A stretch of DNA of 64,000 bases from Rutstroemia sp. NJR-2017a BVV2 (lineage: Eukaryota > Ascomycota > Leotiomycetes > Helotiales > Rutstroemiaceae). The DNA lies in assembly GCA_002946415.1 (NCBI GenBank), contig NJPS01000070.1:372001-436000 (forward strand). The letters are read 5' to 3'. The notes beneath the pieces were generated by a model, which saw only the letters and a list, made by a program, of their open reading frames with translations, was not told the origin of the DNA and did no database searches. The position numbers were made by a program, and so were the translations under genes. Positions 34,215-44,263 of this stretch are shown here, one piece after another; the first letter of the stretch is position 1; each line of letters starts with the position of its first letter.

Positions 34215-36318
34215 TGATATTTGATTTTTCTGTAATACTGGTTATTCAGAGTTCTGTACATAGTGTCTGGACACGGTTTAGAAGCAGATTATTCTATGGT
34301 TTAAAGGAAAGGGAGCACGCGGTGGCAGGTCCCGTGCCGTATATAAGATGTATATATGTATATACTTGAGCATAGGCTGAAAGGTCTCTATGATACTGAA
34401 GTCTCTCTCCATGGGATCAACCCTCTGTGTGCCCTGACGACGTGCATTCGTGCTTGTGTAATCCATTAATGATGACCGGCCTTGATCAAATCTGCACACT
34501 TCTCTGCTACCATAACAGCAGGAGCTTGCAAATGGCCGGATACCATTCTCGGGAAAACGCTAGTATCACACACCCTCAATCCCTTCACGCCATAAACTCT
34601 CAGTTCATCATCCACCACTCCAGGCGTCTCACCCGTCGAATTATGCTCAGGTGCCATCCGACATGTGGATGCATGATGAAAAGTTGTTCTAATTCTCTTC
34701 CGAATGAACTTGTCTAATTCTTTGGTGCTCTTGCTCTGCACATCAAGCAGCTGTCTCTCCTCTGGAAAAGTGATGTTGCGAATTAGAGGAAACCCGGACA
34801 CTTTCATTCTTTCTGCAATGGCCAGTGTAAGACGAGCAGCCTTTCGTGCGACTGTATAATCTACGGGACTAGACAAAACTCCGTAGTCAACTACAGGTTT
34901 ATCGTGCGGACTTGAAGATTTCAAGCGGACTGTCCCCCGGGACTGTGATTGCAACATCGTTGCGAGGACACTAAATATTGGTGTCTTGGAGAATGTGAGC
35001 TTGAATTCGGACTCATCAGAGTTATCCATCCCACTTGTTGAGAGTGGAATAAGTTCAATATCGGGGATGAGATCTAAAGGATTGGAAGATTCCTTTTCTG
35101 TGCTGATGATTCCAGTATGTTCTTTATTCAGTAGTCGAGAGCGAACATATAGGGCCAAAGTCTGAACGGGTATGCTTAAAAGACCCACTCGAAGAAACAT
35201 GTACCTGAAAAGTTCTTATACAATCTTGAAAGGACTGGTAGCCATAGAAGTCAGTGATTCAGCAGGTGGCACCTCCCACGCGACTGGAACGCTGAGATGA
35301 TCTGTCTGCATCCTGTACGTTAGCGCAGAACTTGGAAAATCATGATACCTTTCGAACGTACCAGCTCAGCACCAACTCCTGGAAAATCATAAACCACCTT
35401 AATGCCATATTTTTTGAGTTCCTCGCATGGTCCAATGCCACTGTGCGAAATGTTAGTTGATCTGTGAAGAAATAACTAGGACCACAAAATACAAAAACGA
35501 ACCTCAGCATCAAGACTTGGGGCGAACCTATAGCTCCCGCACACACAATAACCTCTTTGTTTACTTTAGCTGTATAAACCTTTTCAAGAGCAGGGTCAGA
35601 AGATTTGAAAAATTTCTTGTCGGTGCGCGGTTCCCCATAACTTTGGTCAAAACCGACGCGAACAATAGTCGTGCTTGTGCAGATTGTCAGGTTTTTTCTT
35701 TCCAAAGCAATCTTTCATGACAAAAATGCCTCAAAGCTGGAAACTCGCTCTCGCTGCTGGTTGAGAGTGAGGGACAAAGTTGCGAGTCTGTCTGCGGGAG
35801 CGTCCGATGCATTTGAGTCGGGGATAAGTATGAACCCCATAGCCTTAGAGCAGTCGGCGAAACTAACGAAATTAGAGATAATTCAAATGCGAGGTTGTGA
35901 AAATACTGACACTCGATATATTGGATACAGCCAGTCCGAATAAGTAAAAGTTCGTGTAATCCATGGACCTGGGGCATAAACGGTGAATTTTCGTGAGTAC
36001 CGGTCTACATATTGGAACTTACCACTATTTCTATGGTGAGATGAGTCGCCATAGTCCAACGAGGTCTCACTCTTTACAAAGTAAGGCAGCAATTTGTCGT
36101 AACTCCAGTCATGATAGCCCAATGCTACCCACGCATCGTAATCTGCAGCACATCCTCTTGTGTAGATCATGCTGTTGATTCTTGAAGTACCCCCAAGAAC
36201 TTCACCTCGAATTACCCCGCTTCGACGATTATCGCAATGCTCCATCGTCTCACATTGCCATCTTGTAGACCCAAACATTGGAACTGTGGGATTCGAAGAT
36301 ATAACTGGATTACGCGAC

Positions 36319-36365
36319 AGCCATGTATCATTTCAAATGATACATGGTTGAAATGATATATGGCT
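36319..36365. repeat. 47 bp hairpin-forming insertion (AGCCAT...ATGGCT)
   Basis: The ends form an 18 bp inverted repeat with one mismatch (AGCCATGTATCATTTCAA against TTGAAATGATATATGGCT), and the inside repeats the same motif, giving a perfect 27 bp palindrome at 36321-36347. It interrupts the GMC reading frame: removing it approximately joins GPANES to WLSRNPVI, the order expected in the family. Confidence 0.65.
36361..36365. repeat. left target-site duplication TGGCT
   Basis: TGGCT directly before the 5' LTR, matched by TGGCT at 41083-41087 directly after the 3' LTR. Five base duplications are normal for Copia integrases. Confidence 0.9.
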
Positions 36366-36533
36366 TGTCAGGAAATGCTGCTTAGTAATGCACCAGTATT
36401 TAAGGTGCTTTGGCCACCTGTCATTAGTTGTCCTTAGCATCATTAATATTACTATAGTACACCACCAAGATAAATCATTTTAATCAGACAACCCATCGAC
36501 TAAACCCAATCTATTTAGCTCATAATCCTAACA
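36366..36533 (+). repeat. 5' LTR
   Basis: 168 bp, TGTCAGG...CCTAACA. Rich in intact CpA dinucleotides. Confidence 0.93.
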
Positions 36534-36550
36534 GGTTATGAGCCCGGCCG
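36534..36550 (+). other. primer-binding site (initiator tRNA-Met half-tRNA type)
   Basis: GGTTATGAGCCCGGCCG follows the 5' LTR. Its complement contains GGGCTCATAACC, the anticodon stem-loop of initiator tRNA-Met, as in Copia elements primed by a 5' half-tRNA. Confidence 0.7.
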
Positions 36551-36575
36551 TATACCGGGTTAAATAAGAAGAATC

Positions 36576-39500
36576 ATGTCGACGCCAGTAGTGAACCAGG
36601 CCGAAAACAGTACTATTTCGACCTTATAGGGGACTATAGTTATCTACAATAGAAACAACTACTATGAGTTCTATAAATCAGCTATACTAGCCCTAGTTGC
36701 TACAAGAGCCTTCGATATAGTAATAGGAGAAAAGCTACCCCCTCCGGAACCTATCGGAAATACCTCGAATACAGTATTTTCCCGCTGGACCTCATAGCAT
36801 AATCGACGAGGGAGAGCTATTCAGATCCTCAGCTCAGGAGTAAATACAGTACAACAAGCTAAGCTGATCTCATTTACTACTACTCGAGATATAGTAGGTA
36901 TATAGGCAGAGCTCAAGAAAGGAGATAACGGTACAAACCCTATCTTCATCGACCAGATTCGACAGCAGTTCTCTAAGCTACCATTCGACCCGAAGACTAT
37001 AAAGGTCTATCAGTATACTGATAAGCTTAGATCACTTCAATCGAAAACAAGAGGCAGTACAATAGCAATCACAGATAAGGAGGTACTAGCACAACTGTAC
37101 AGATATATTCCGGCTATACCTGGCTAGTAGATATCCAAAATATTCGCTTTAAACTCCAAGATAACCCTTGAGTAAGCGATCTTGATATTTCAGATAAACG
37201 AAGTAGTAGATCTAGTAGAATAAGCAAGTATAGTATAAGAATCGAATAATCAAGGAAAGCAGAGAAGAGATTCAAAAGGCAGAAGATACTATAGTAGTCG
37301 TTATTATGGAAGGGGCAGAAATGTATATAACTACGACCGTAACGACCGCTATAGCCGAAATAATCATGGAAGCAACTGTAATAGCTATAAGAGCAACAAG
37401 CTAGAGAAAGAAGTAGGTATAAACAAGTACAGATAGTATAAGAAAGAGGGATATTATCAGAATAACTGCGATAAGTACTGGAAAGCACAAAGCAGATATG
37501 GCTTGAGGAAAAGAGAGTCCACAGATAATACAAGAGTTGCTGTAGTTGAAGAAGAATATTATAGTTCAGGCTACCCTTCTGAATATATAAATATAGTGAC
37601 TGCTGCTCCCGAATGGATACTAGACTCAGATATATCGAAGCACTTCTCAGGTATATAGAACAACTTCCAATAATTAAAGAGATAGAACAAACCTTATAGA
37701 GTATAACTGATAGACGGTTTCTATAGTCAAATAATAGGAATTGGTTAAGTAAAGCTCAATCATAGTATCCTAAATGATATCTGGTATATTCCCGACTTCG
37801 GAACTACTTGATTACTTTCAGTAAAGCAACTAGCAACTTAAGAAGAATACAAAGTTATATTCGAAAATGACAATATATATATATAGCAAAATAAGAAAAT
37901 ATATTTCTTAGTATCGATATACTCTGGTACCTATATTATCTAGAGCAAACAGTATACTCAACTCGGAAATATACTGAGTCAGAATCCTATCCCAAAAGAC
38001 GATATTTTTGCCCTATAGTACTATAAATTAGAATACCCGAGCGAAAAGTATATGAAAAGAATAAGTATATAGACTATTAGCTTAAATTTAAGGATACCGA
38101 AGGCTACAGGATACAAAGTATACAAGATATATCTTATAAGCAAAATAAAAGAAAAGACGAATAAGCAGATATAAAGCAGGATAGATCAGAAACTCTATAG
38201 GTTATATACAGATCTCTTAGGCAAGATACAAATATCTATAAACGGTTACAACTACTTCCTTAAAGTAATAGATAATATAATCTACTTTACCTAGATTAAA
38301 CTAGCTATCACCAAGATAACAAAAGAGTTTGTTTCTATATTTATAGAACTAATAAAGCAAATTGAAAGAGAATCGAATACAAAAGTAGTAGTAATCAAAG
38401 TAGATAATAACAAAGAAGAGTTCAGTCTCGAATTCTAGAATAAAATCAGGTCTCAAGGTATTAAGTTCGAGCTATCATCACTATATAAATATACAATAAA
38501 CAGAATACTCGAGCGATCTATATAAGAGATCGGCTATATATCAAGAAGCCTTCTATATAAAGCATAATTGTTACTCAATTACTAGGAGTTCGCAGTTCTG
38601 TATATAGTATAGCTAAAGAATCGGATCCCAATATCTGTACTTCTGTTTGGAACCAATAAGAGGATTTCTTATTTTGATACTCTATACAAAGTATATATAG
38701 AATATATACTTAACCTTACTAAGGTAAGAGTATTTGGATATATAGTTTATATATTAAAACAGAAAGATAAGAAACCGTCGAAGCTCGAACCCAAAATTAT
38801 ACCAGGAATATATATAATAGTTGGAATAAAAGGCTTGTAGATCTACAAACTATAGAATATTATAGTAGGTAAGCTTGAAGAGTATATAGATATTGATTTC
38901 AACGAATACTACTATCTATTTAAAGATTATAAGATAAATAAGATCTAAGATGTTCAGGAAAATATAAAAGCATATAGATATCAAACCGTTATAGAAGCTG
39001 AAATATATATATTAATAGTCAAGAGCTTAATATATACTGAACAGAAGGTCTTCAATAAGAGAATCGTTGAATAAGTTAAGGCCAATACTATAGTATATAT
39101 ATAGTAGGAAGCTAGAGATATTTAAACCCTTCCGATAGCACCTTTCGAAGCTATTGAACTAGAAGATATATTTGTAGAGAATACTCTCGAGTAGAAAACT
39201 GCGATAATTGAGGAACTGAAGGTACTTAAAGATATAGATATATTTATAATCAGGACCGGGATAGTCCTATATAGGAAGTACTTGATCTCGTCGAAGTAGG
39301 TATATAGAAAGAAGTTCAATAGCCAAGATCTAGTTATACGAAAGAAAGTATATCTTGTTGCAAGAGGTTTCGAGTAGGTTTACGAATCTGATTATAATGA
39401 AATATATACAACTATACTGAAATATACTATATTATATATACTTGCAGCGAAAGCAGTAACAGAGAACCTGGAAATGGACTATATTGATATTGATACTATA

Positions 39501-40709
39501 TTTCTAATCCCAAAATTGGCAGAAATGCTCTACCTCGAAGTTCCTCGATTCCTTAAAGAAGTATTTCCTAAGATAAAGAACTACAAGAATATATTCCTAC
39601 AGATAAACAAAGCACTTTACAGCCTAAAGCAAGTACTAAGGAAGTGGCTATTACTAGTTAAAAGTATCTTTGAGAAATTCGGTTTAAAGCTATCAACAGC
39701 AGATATAAACCTCTTCCTTAGCTGTAAGCTCTATATAATACTCTGGGTTGATGATATACTGATTATAGGAAACCGACAAGATATTGACTATTTAAAGAAG
39801 AGAATAAGAGAACAATGGAAGTACAAGGATCTAGGACCAGTTGATACCTATATCGGTCTTCAATTCGAAAGAGATCGAACAAAGCACATTATTAAAATCC
39901 ACCAAACGGTATATATATACAAGCTTATTGAGCGATTCAAGCTACAAGATACAAAACCAAGAATACTATCGCTGCCATTAGGAATAGTACTCAAAAGTGA
40001 CGACAACCTTATTTCAACTGATTATCGGCATACCTACCAGCAGATTATAGGCTTAATCCTGTTCCTGTCAAACAACTCACAACCTGATATAGTATATACA
40101 GTAGAGCAGCTTGCCAGATTCATATAGAAGCCAGGAATCACTCACTATTATCATACTAAGAATCTGCTCCTTTATTTAAAAGACACAACTAATCGTGGTA
40201 TTATTTACTCAAATAGGCAGCGATTGCAGACTGCAGACTACAATATTTACTCTGATACAATATAGGGGATAGAAGAAGACCGCCTCTCTTTCCAAGGTAT
40301 TATCTCATTAAGATACAGTAGTGCAATCAATTGGATAGCGCAGAGATAGAAATCGACTGCACAAAGCACGATGGAAGCAGAAATAATAGCAGCGAACGAG
40401 GCAGCGAAGGAGATAGCATATATGGAGAAGCTCGTAACAGATCTACAAGAGCATGATACAAACGAACCTTATATTCCTACCTTTTATTGCGACAACTCGA
40501 GCACGAACGACTGGATGAAAGAGTCGAAGTTCTATACGAAGTCAAAGTATATCGAGATTCGATACTACTATATAAGGAACGATATAGTGGATAGGAAGAG
40601 ATTAATCGTTAAATTCATTTCAGGAAACGACCAAACAGTAGATATCCTTACGAAGCAACTACCGGTCGATCAGTTCAATAAACATATCAGAGGCATGGGA
40701 ATGGTATAA
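36576..40709 (+). pseudogene. Copia gag-pol, one frame with multiple nonsense codons
   Basis: The ATG at 36576, the reverse transcriptase stretch (39474-40127) and the RNase H stretch (40371-40709) all lie in the same frame, so no net frameshift has occurred over 4.1 kb. Gag begins MSTPVVNQAENSTISTL. Protease: EWILDSDISKHFSG (for D-S-G-A). RT: NKALYSLKQVLRKW, LWVDDILIIG (for YVDD), and KYKDLGPVDTYIGLQFER. RNase H: KSTAQSTMEAEIIAANEA, FYCDNSSTNDW, DQTVDILTKQLPVDQF. Stops found where Q or W is expected (for example ARFI-stop-KPG, SDTI-stop-G, AQR-stop-KST) are TAG or TAA, as expected from C-to-T and G-to-A changes at CpA/TpG. The gag zinc knuckle has lost its cysteines. Confidence 0.88.
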
Positions 40710-40914
40710 GACGACCGGAATACTCTTGTATCACTCTATACTAATATGTATTGGCTGCTGAACTCCACAGGAGACGTAGGTAGCATGGTTTAGAGCCATT
40801 GTGAGAGTTAATGAGGTTCCGGTGTGGAGTTAGACAAAGTACAGTCTCTTGTATTTACATTTAAGGGCATTTCTGGGAATAGCTTCATATTTACTCTATT
40901 CAGCTATGGAGGGC

Positions 40915-41082
40915 TGTCAGGAAATGCTGCTTAGTAATGCACCAGTATTTAAGGTGCTTTGGCCACCTGTCATTAGTTGTCCTTAGCATCATTAATATTA
41001 CTATGGTACACCACCAAGATAAATCATTTTAATCAGACAACCCATCGACTAAACCCAATCTATTTAGCTCATAATCCTAATA
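40915..41082 (+). repeat. 3' LTR
   Basis: 168 bp; differs from the 5' LTR by A to G at the CTATAGTACACC site and C to T in the last dinucleotide (CA to TA). A purine stretch ATGGAGGG precedes it as polypurine tract. Confidence 0.93.
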
Positions 41083-41327
41083 TGGCTGATTCATTTGCAG
41101 GACCGTATTCGAGTACAAGAACGGAGACATCAGCATTCTCGCTTAATCGTGATGCCAAAGCACACCCCGCTATGCCACCTGAAATTCAACTAATTGTTAC
41201 TAATTAATGCTTCAGGTATGTTACAACAAGAATAGAGCTCACCTCCTATCACAATATAGTCATATGTTTTAGAATCGGCGTCCTTGGGATGACGTTCGGG
41301 ATACTTTTCGCTGAACGGCCACCACAT

Positions 41328-43181
41328 GATTATGGGGTTTTTAAAGATTGAAAAGGTATAACTGTAATATGAAATTAAAGTATATTGAAAAGATGATGCG
41401 GTCGGAAGTCGAGGCTGGGTTATAGCTCTTTGTATCGCTGGCTTGAGATGCGACAGCTGATATCAGAACGTGGCTGTTGTACAGGAGAGATTCTCCCTAG
41501 TCTTGGATACGAATAGAAAATCGTTTGTACACTGGAAATCGGCAGAAAATAATATCTGCTTTGGATGAAACTGCGGAAAATGGCCAATGTCATGATCACA
41601 ACCCCTTGAAATAGATACAACATGTAGTCCAGTTGGATGCACCTTTGATTCGCGCCGGCCCGCATGCCACATGATCAAAACATGCCTGTACAGCATACGC
41701 CAGGGCTATCTATCCGCCTCCCTGAACAAAGGTTAATTTTGGAAGTTAGTTATTCGTACGAAGTACGGGTGTATTGGAGGAATTCTTCATTAAGGAGGAA
41801 AAGGAGCATGGGTTCAAAAATAAAAATCGTATACCAGTACTTAGGGAAATTGTGTTTTGGAATGCCAGTTGCTTCTACTCCTACTGGATAATGTCCTACA
41901 GTATGGAACAGCGTCTAAAAATTTACATATGCACTCGTTGGTGGCGTGTTTGCTCACTAGTTAAACCGCTTCAATTATTTAGTCACCAAATCACTGGTCA
42001 GCACAAAAAGATTGCTGAATACCCCGTATAAGCGTGGTTGGATCTCAGGTGGCCCTGGTGGGTCTTAAAATGAGGGGCATAGAGGCTGTTGCAGACAAGC
42101 TGGCACCCCTGTTATACCACGCTCGGCAGATCATTTGTGCCGTATAATAGTTATTTCACATTGAGCGGACAATATATATCTTTCAGAAGAGGAGAGAATC
42201 GAAATCTGCTTTTGGTTCGATTTGGCAGATCTCGTAAAGCCATTCACAACAATTTTAGCAGCTCCATGCCTTTCGAGTGAGATGGTGTGTGTTGCTGTTG
42301 GTTCTGTCTAGTGTATCACAAAACATAGCCAGAAAGAATTCTGCGGCATTGTATGTTACAGTACGTACATCGTGATGTTGGTATATCTGACGTAACATAG
42401 CTTTCATATATGGGCGTGGCAAGTAGCAAACGTCCGAGGACGGAGACTGATTCGGGAAGTGGGATTACCCAAGTATAATTATATAACATTTTCTTCAGCA
42501 AACTTCCGGTTGTGGTCAATCGGTCGGACGGCGGTTAGTTCCGTCACAATTTCCAACGTGTTGGTGACTTGAGGCTCGATACCGATGGATGGATGGGTCA
42601 CTGAAGCATAAATCCTAGCAGGCGTATATTCAATCGGAATGATAGGACCCGGTTGTAGCTGACCAGCCGTGTACTTCGTCAAAGTTGTTGGGGCTCGTTT
42701 AGGCAATCAAAGACAGCAACTGCAAGTCCAAGTTGCCTACTGGACGAACTACTAAACTACGGACCATAGGGACCTGATTCCAGGCTTTCAAGCAAAGCTT
42801 ATTACGATCTCTAGCTTACTGGAGCCTCCTTGGATAACCGAGAATAAATCCGGGGAGCTGGTAGCACTTGCACAGACCACTAGCCCCCCTGCTAGAGCCA
42901 ACCCTACAACTTCAATTCTGTTGCAATCCCGACCGTAAGCTGGAAATACATCTGTGACTGAGTGAAGTAATGGAAAGCCTCAAACGTCCTATCATTGCAG
43001 TACATAGAATCGTCATCAATATTTACGATGGACTCACAATGACCCGAATAATTGGTGATGATAGCCGAGGCGGGGTAACCCCACTACTGAACCCGCTTCA
43101 ATCACTCGTAGAACCCGCACTCTTCCCCGTACTGTTCATTATCTTCATTCAATAAAACCCATCTGACCAAACCCACTCGTT
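41328..43181. other. intergenic, no gene seen
   Basis: 1.85 kb between the start of the GMC pseudogene and the DUF3632-like gene. Only short overlapping frames without family signal; I see no repeat or RNA gene. Confidence 0.4.
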
Positions 43182-44096
43182 ATGACTTCCCTACGTGAAA
43201 GACTCAAGAGCCGCGCAGAGTTTCATATATTGTATAAGGATGCAATAGACGCTGAGCGCGATGAAGCAGGCTATGACGACTCCAATGCATTCTGGCATAA
43301 AGCCCGATTACTCACGAGAAACGTTGCTGGTCGATACGCACAAACTGGGCATACTCATCCCATAGAGCTGTACGAGTACGACCTCCGCGAGTTATGGTAT
43401 ATATGCGTACAAGGAGCCAAACTCATTGCTACAGACCACCCCGCGCAAGACAGATTGGTGAGCCAAGTGCTCTATACAAGGGAGATGGGTGTCCTTTCTC
43501 GGAAGATTGTGGATTTAAATGATGATTCAGAGATTCAAATAGCAACGACCTCCCATGGTAACATATGGAGCGACCTTCCTTTCCTCGTGGAAGAAATACG
43601 AGCAGCATGGGCTATGTCTACAAGCATTCCTGCCGCGCAACGACATAATTTAAGCGCTTTCGTCGCTCGGCTTGCCTCTGTTGGAGTTCGTGACCCTGAG
43701 TTATGCCTGGTTGCCATTTGGATTCTGCATGATACTCTTGAGACCCCGCGCCCATTGACAAATGGAGCAGAAGCTATTAGCAGCGATTCTAAGAGCTATG
43801 TAACTCCTATTGTAGACCTTCTGCCAGCCGCAATAGTGTGGTTTCAGTATTGCGGTCACAAAATTGAAACTCTCTGCATTCTGAATCAGGATTTCGAATC
43901 CAATCTTTCGAAAACGGGGGAGTTGGCCAAAAGCGCACAGATTATACCCAATTCGGGATTCAGTGTAGCCAGGTGGATATTTTGGCGAGATAGACTTGAA
44001 GAGATCAGTCATTGTGGGAATGAGGAGGCCGGAGCGTCGGCATCGAAACCGTGGAAAACCATGAAGTTCTGGAGCGAAAGAATTGAGTCAACTTGA
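43182..44096 (+). CDS. DUF3632-like fungal protein
   Basis: Single exon, 304 aa, ATG at 43182 after a clean AT-rich leader. The plan is that of the ascomycete DUF3632 family: a helical N-terminal part (FWHKARLLTRNVAGRYAQTG, ELYEYDLRELWYICVQGAKL), TDHPAQDRLVSQVLYTREMG, then IWSDLPFLVEEIRAAW, NLSAFVARLASVGVRDPELC, AIWILHDTLETPR and a terminal FSVARWIFWRDRLEEIS. These proteins are soluble, helical, of unknown function, found in many copies in filamentous fungi. No signal peptide or membrane segment. It is convergent with the Est1-like gene, with only 167 bp between stops. Confidence 0.75.
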   Translation: MTSLRERLKSRAEFHILYKDAIDAERDEAGYDDSNAFWHKARLLTRNVAGRYAQTGHTHPIELYEYDLRELWYICVQGAKLIATDHPAQDRLVSQVLYTREMGVLSRKIVDLNDDSEIQIATTSHGNIWSDLPFLVEEIRAAWAMSTSIPAAQRHNLSAFVARLASVGVRDPELCLVAIWILHDTLETPRPLTNGAEAISSDSKSYVTPIVDLLPAAIVWFQYCGHKIETLCILNQDFESNLSKTGELAKSAQIIPNSGFSVARWIFWRDRLEEISHCGNEEAGASASKPWKTMKFWSERIEST

Positions 44097-44263
44097 AAAC
44101 TAGAATGTTTAATAATTGGTTAATATCAGTTCAACTGAATTCACATTATTTAGTTATAAATGTAAACTTATAATATTCCTCCTTGTTATCGACTTTTGCG
44201 TTCGTAAATCTAAGTAGCTGAATCCTGAAAATATATTGAATGTATCACACAACTCCTCTTCAA

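Larger units (their letters stand above)
36366..41082 (+). mobile_element. Copia-type LTR retrotransposon, 4,717 bp
   Basis: Two 168 bp LTRs (36366-36533 and 40915-41082) start TGTCAGG and end CA (the 3' copy ends TA). They differ at two positions only, both transitions. Next to the 5' LTR is a primer-binding site complementary to the initiator tRNA-Met anticodon region. The interior carries one long gag-pol frame in Copia order (gag, protease, integrase, reverse transcriptase, RNase H) broken by many TAG and TAA codons. It lies in the GMC gene with 5 bp TGGCT duplications at both sides. The element cannot make its own proteins. Confidence 0.93.
34466..41327 (-). pseudogene. GMC oxidoreductase gene, split by a Copia element and carrying stops
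   Basis: The start is right of the transposon: exon 1 at 41327-41243 (MWWPFSEKYPERHPKDADSK, DYIVIGG), exon 2 from 41178 (GIAGCALASRLSENADVSVL, the FAD-binding Rossmann fold). The rest lies left of it, from 36318 down: RGEVLGGTSRINSMIYTRG, VIVCAGAIGSPQVLML, GIGPCEELKKYGIKVVYDFP, SRGTVRLKSSSPHDKPVVDY and the C-terminal TTFHHASTCRMAPEHN with FPRMVSGHLQAPAVMVAEK. Lesions besides the 4.7 kb insertion: a 47 bp hairpin inserted in coding sequence next to the transposon, a TGA near 35715 before KIALERKNLTIC, and a TAA near 35219 before ELFRYMFLRVG. GMC enzymes are FAD-dependent alcohol/aryl-alcohol/glucose-type oxidases or dehydrogenases, mostly secreted; this copy has no visible signal peptide. Clearly non-functional. 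Confidence 0.85.

Noticed and set aside
36576..37240. Possible recoding of amber codons in the Copia gag-pol, because the first stops in the frame are all TAG
   Set aside because: Reading on, TAA codons also occur (37173, 37221, 37236), and both TAG and TAA fall where CpA-to-TpA changes of CAG, CAA or TGG would put them; decay explains it.
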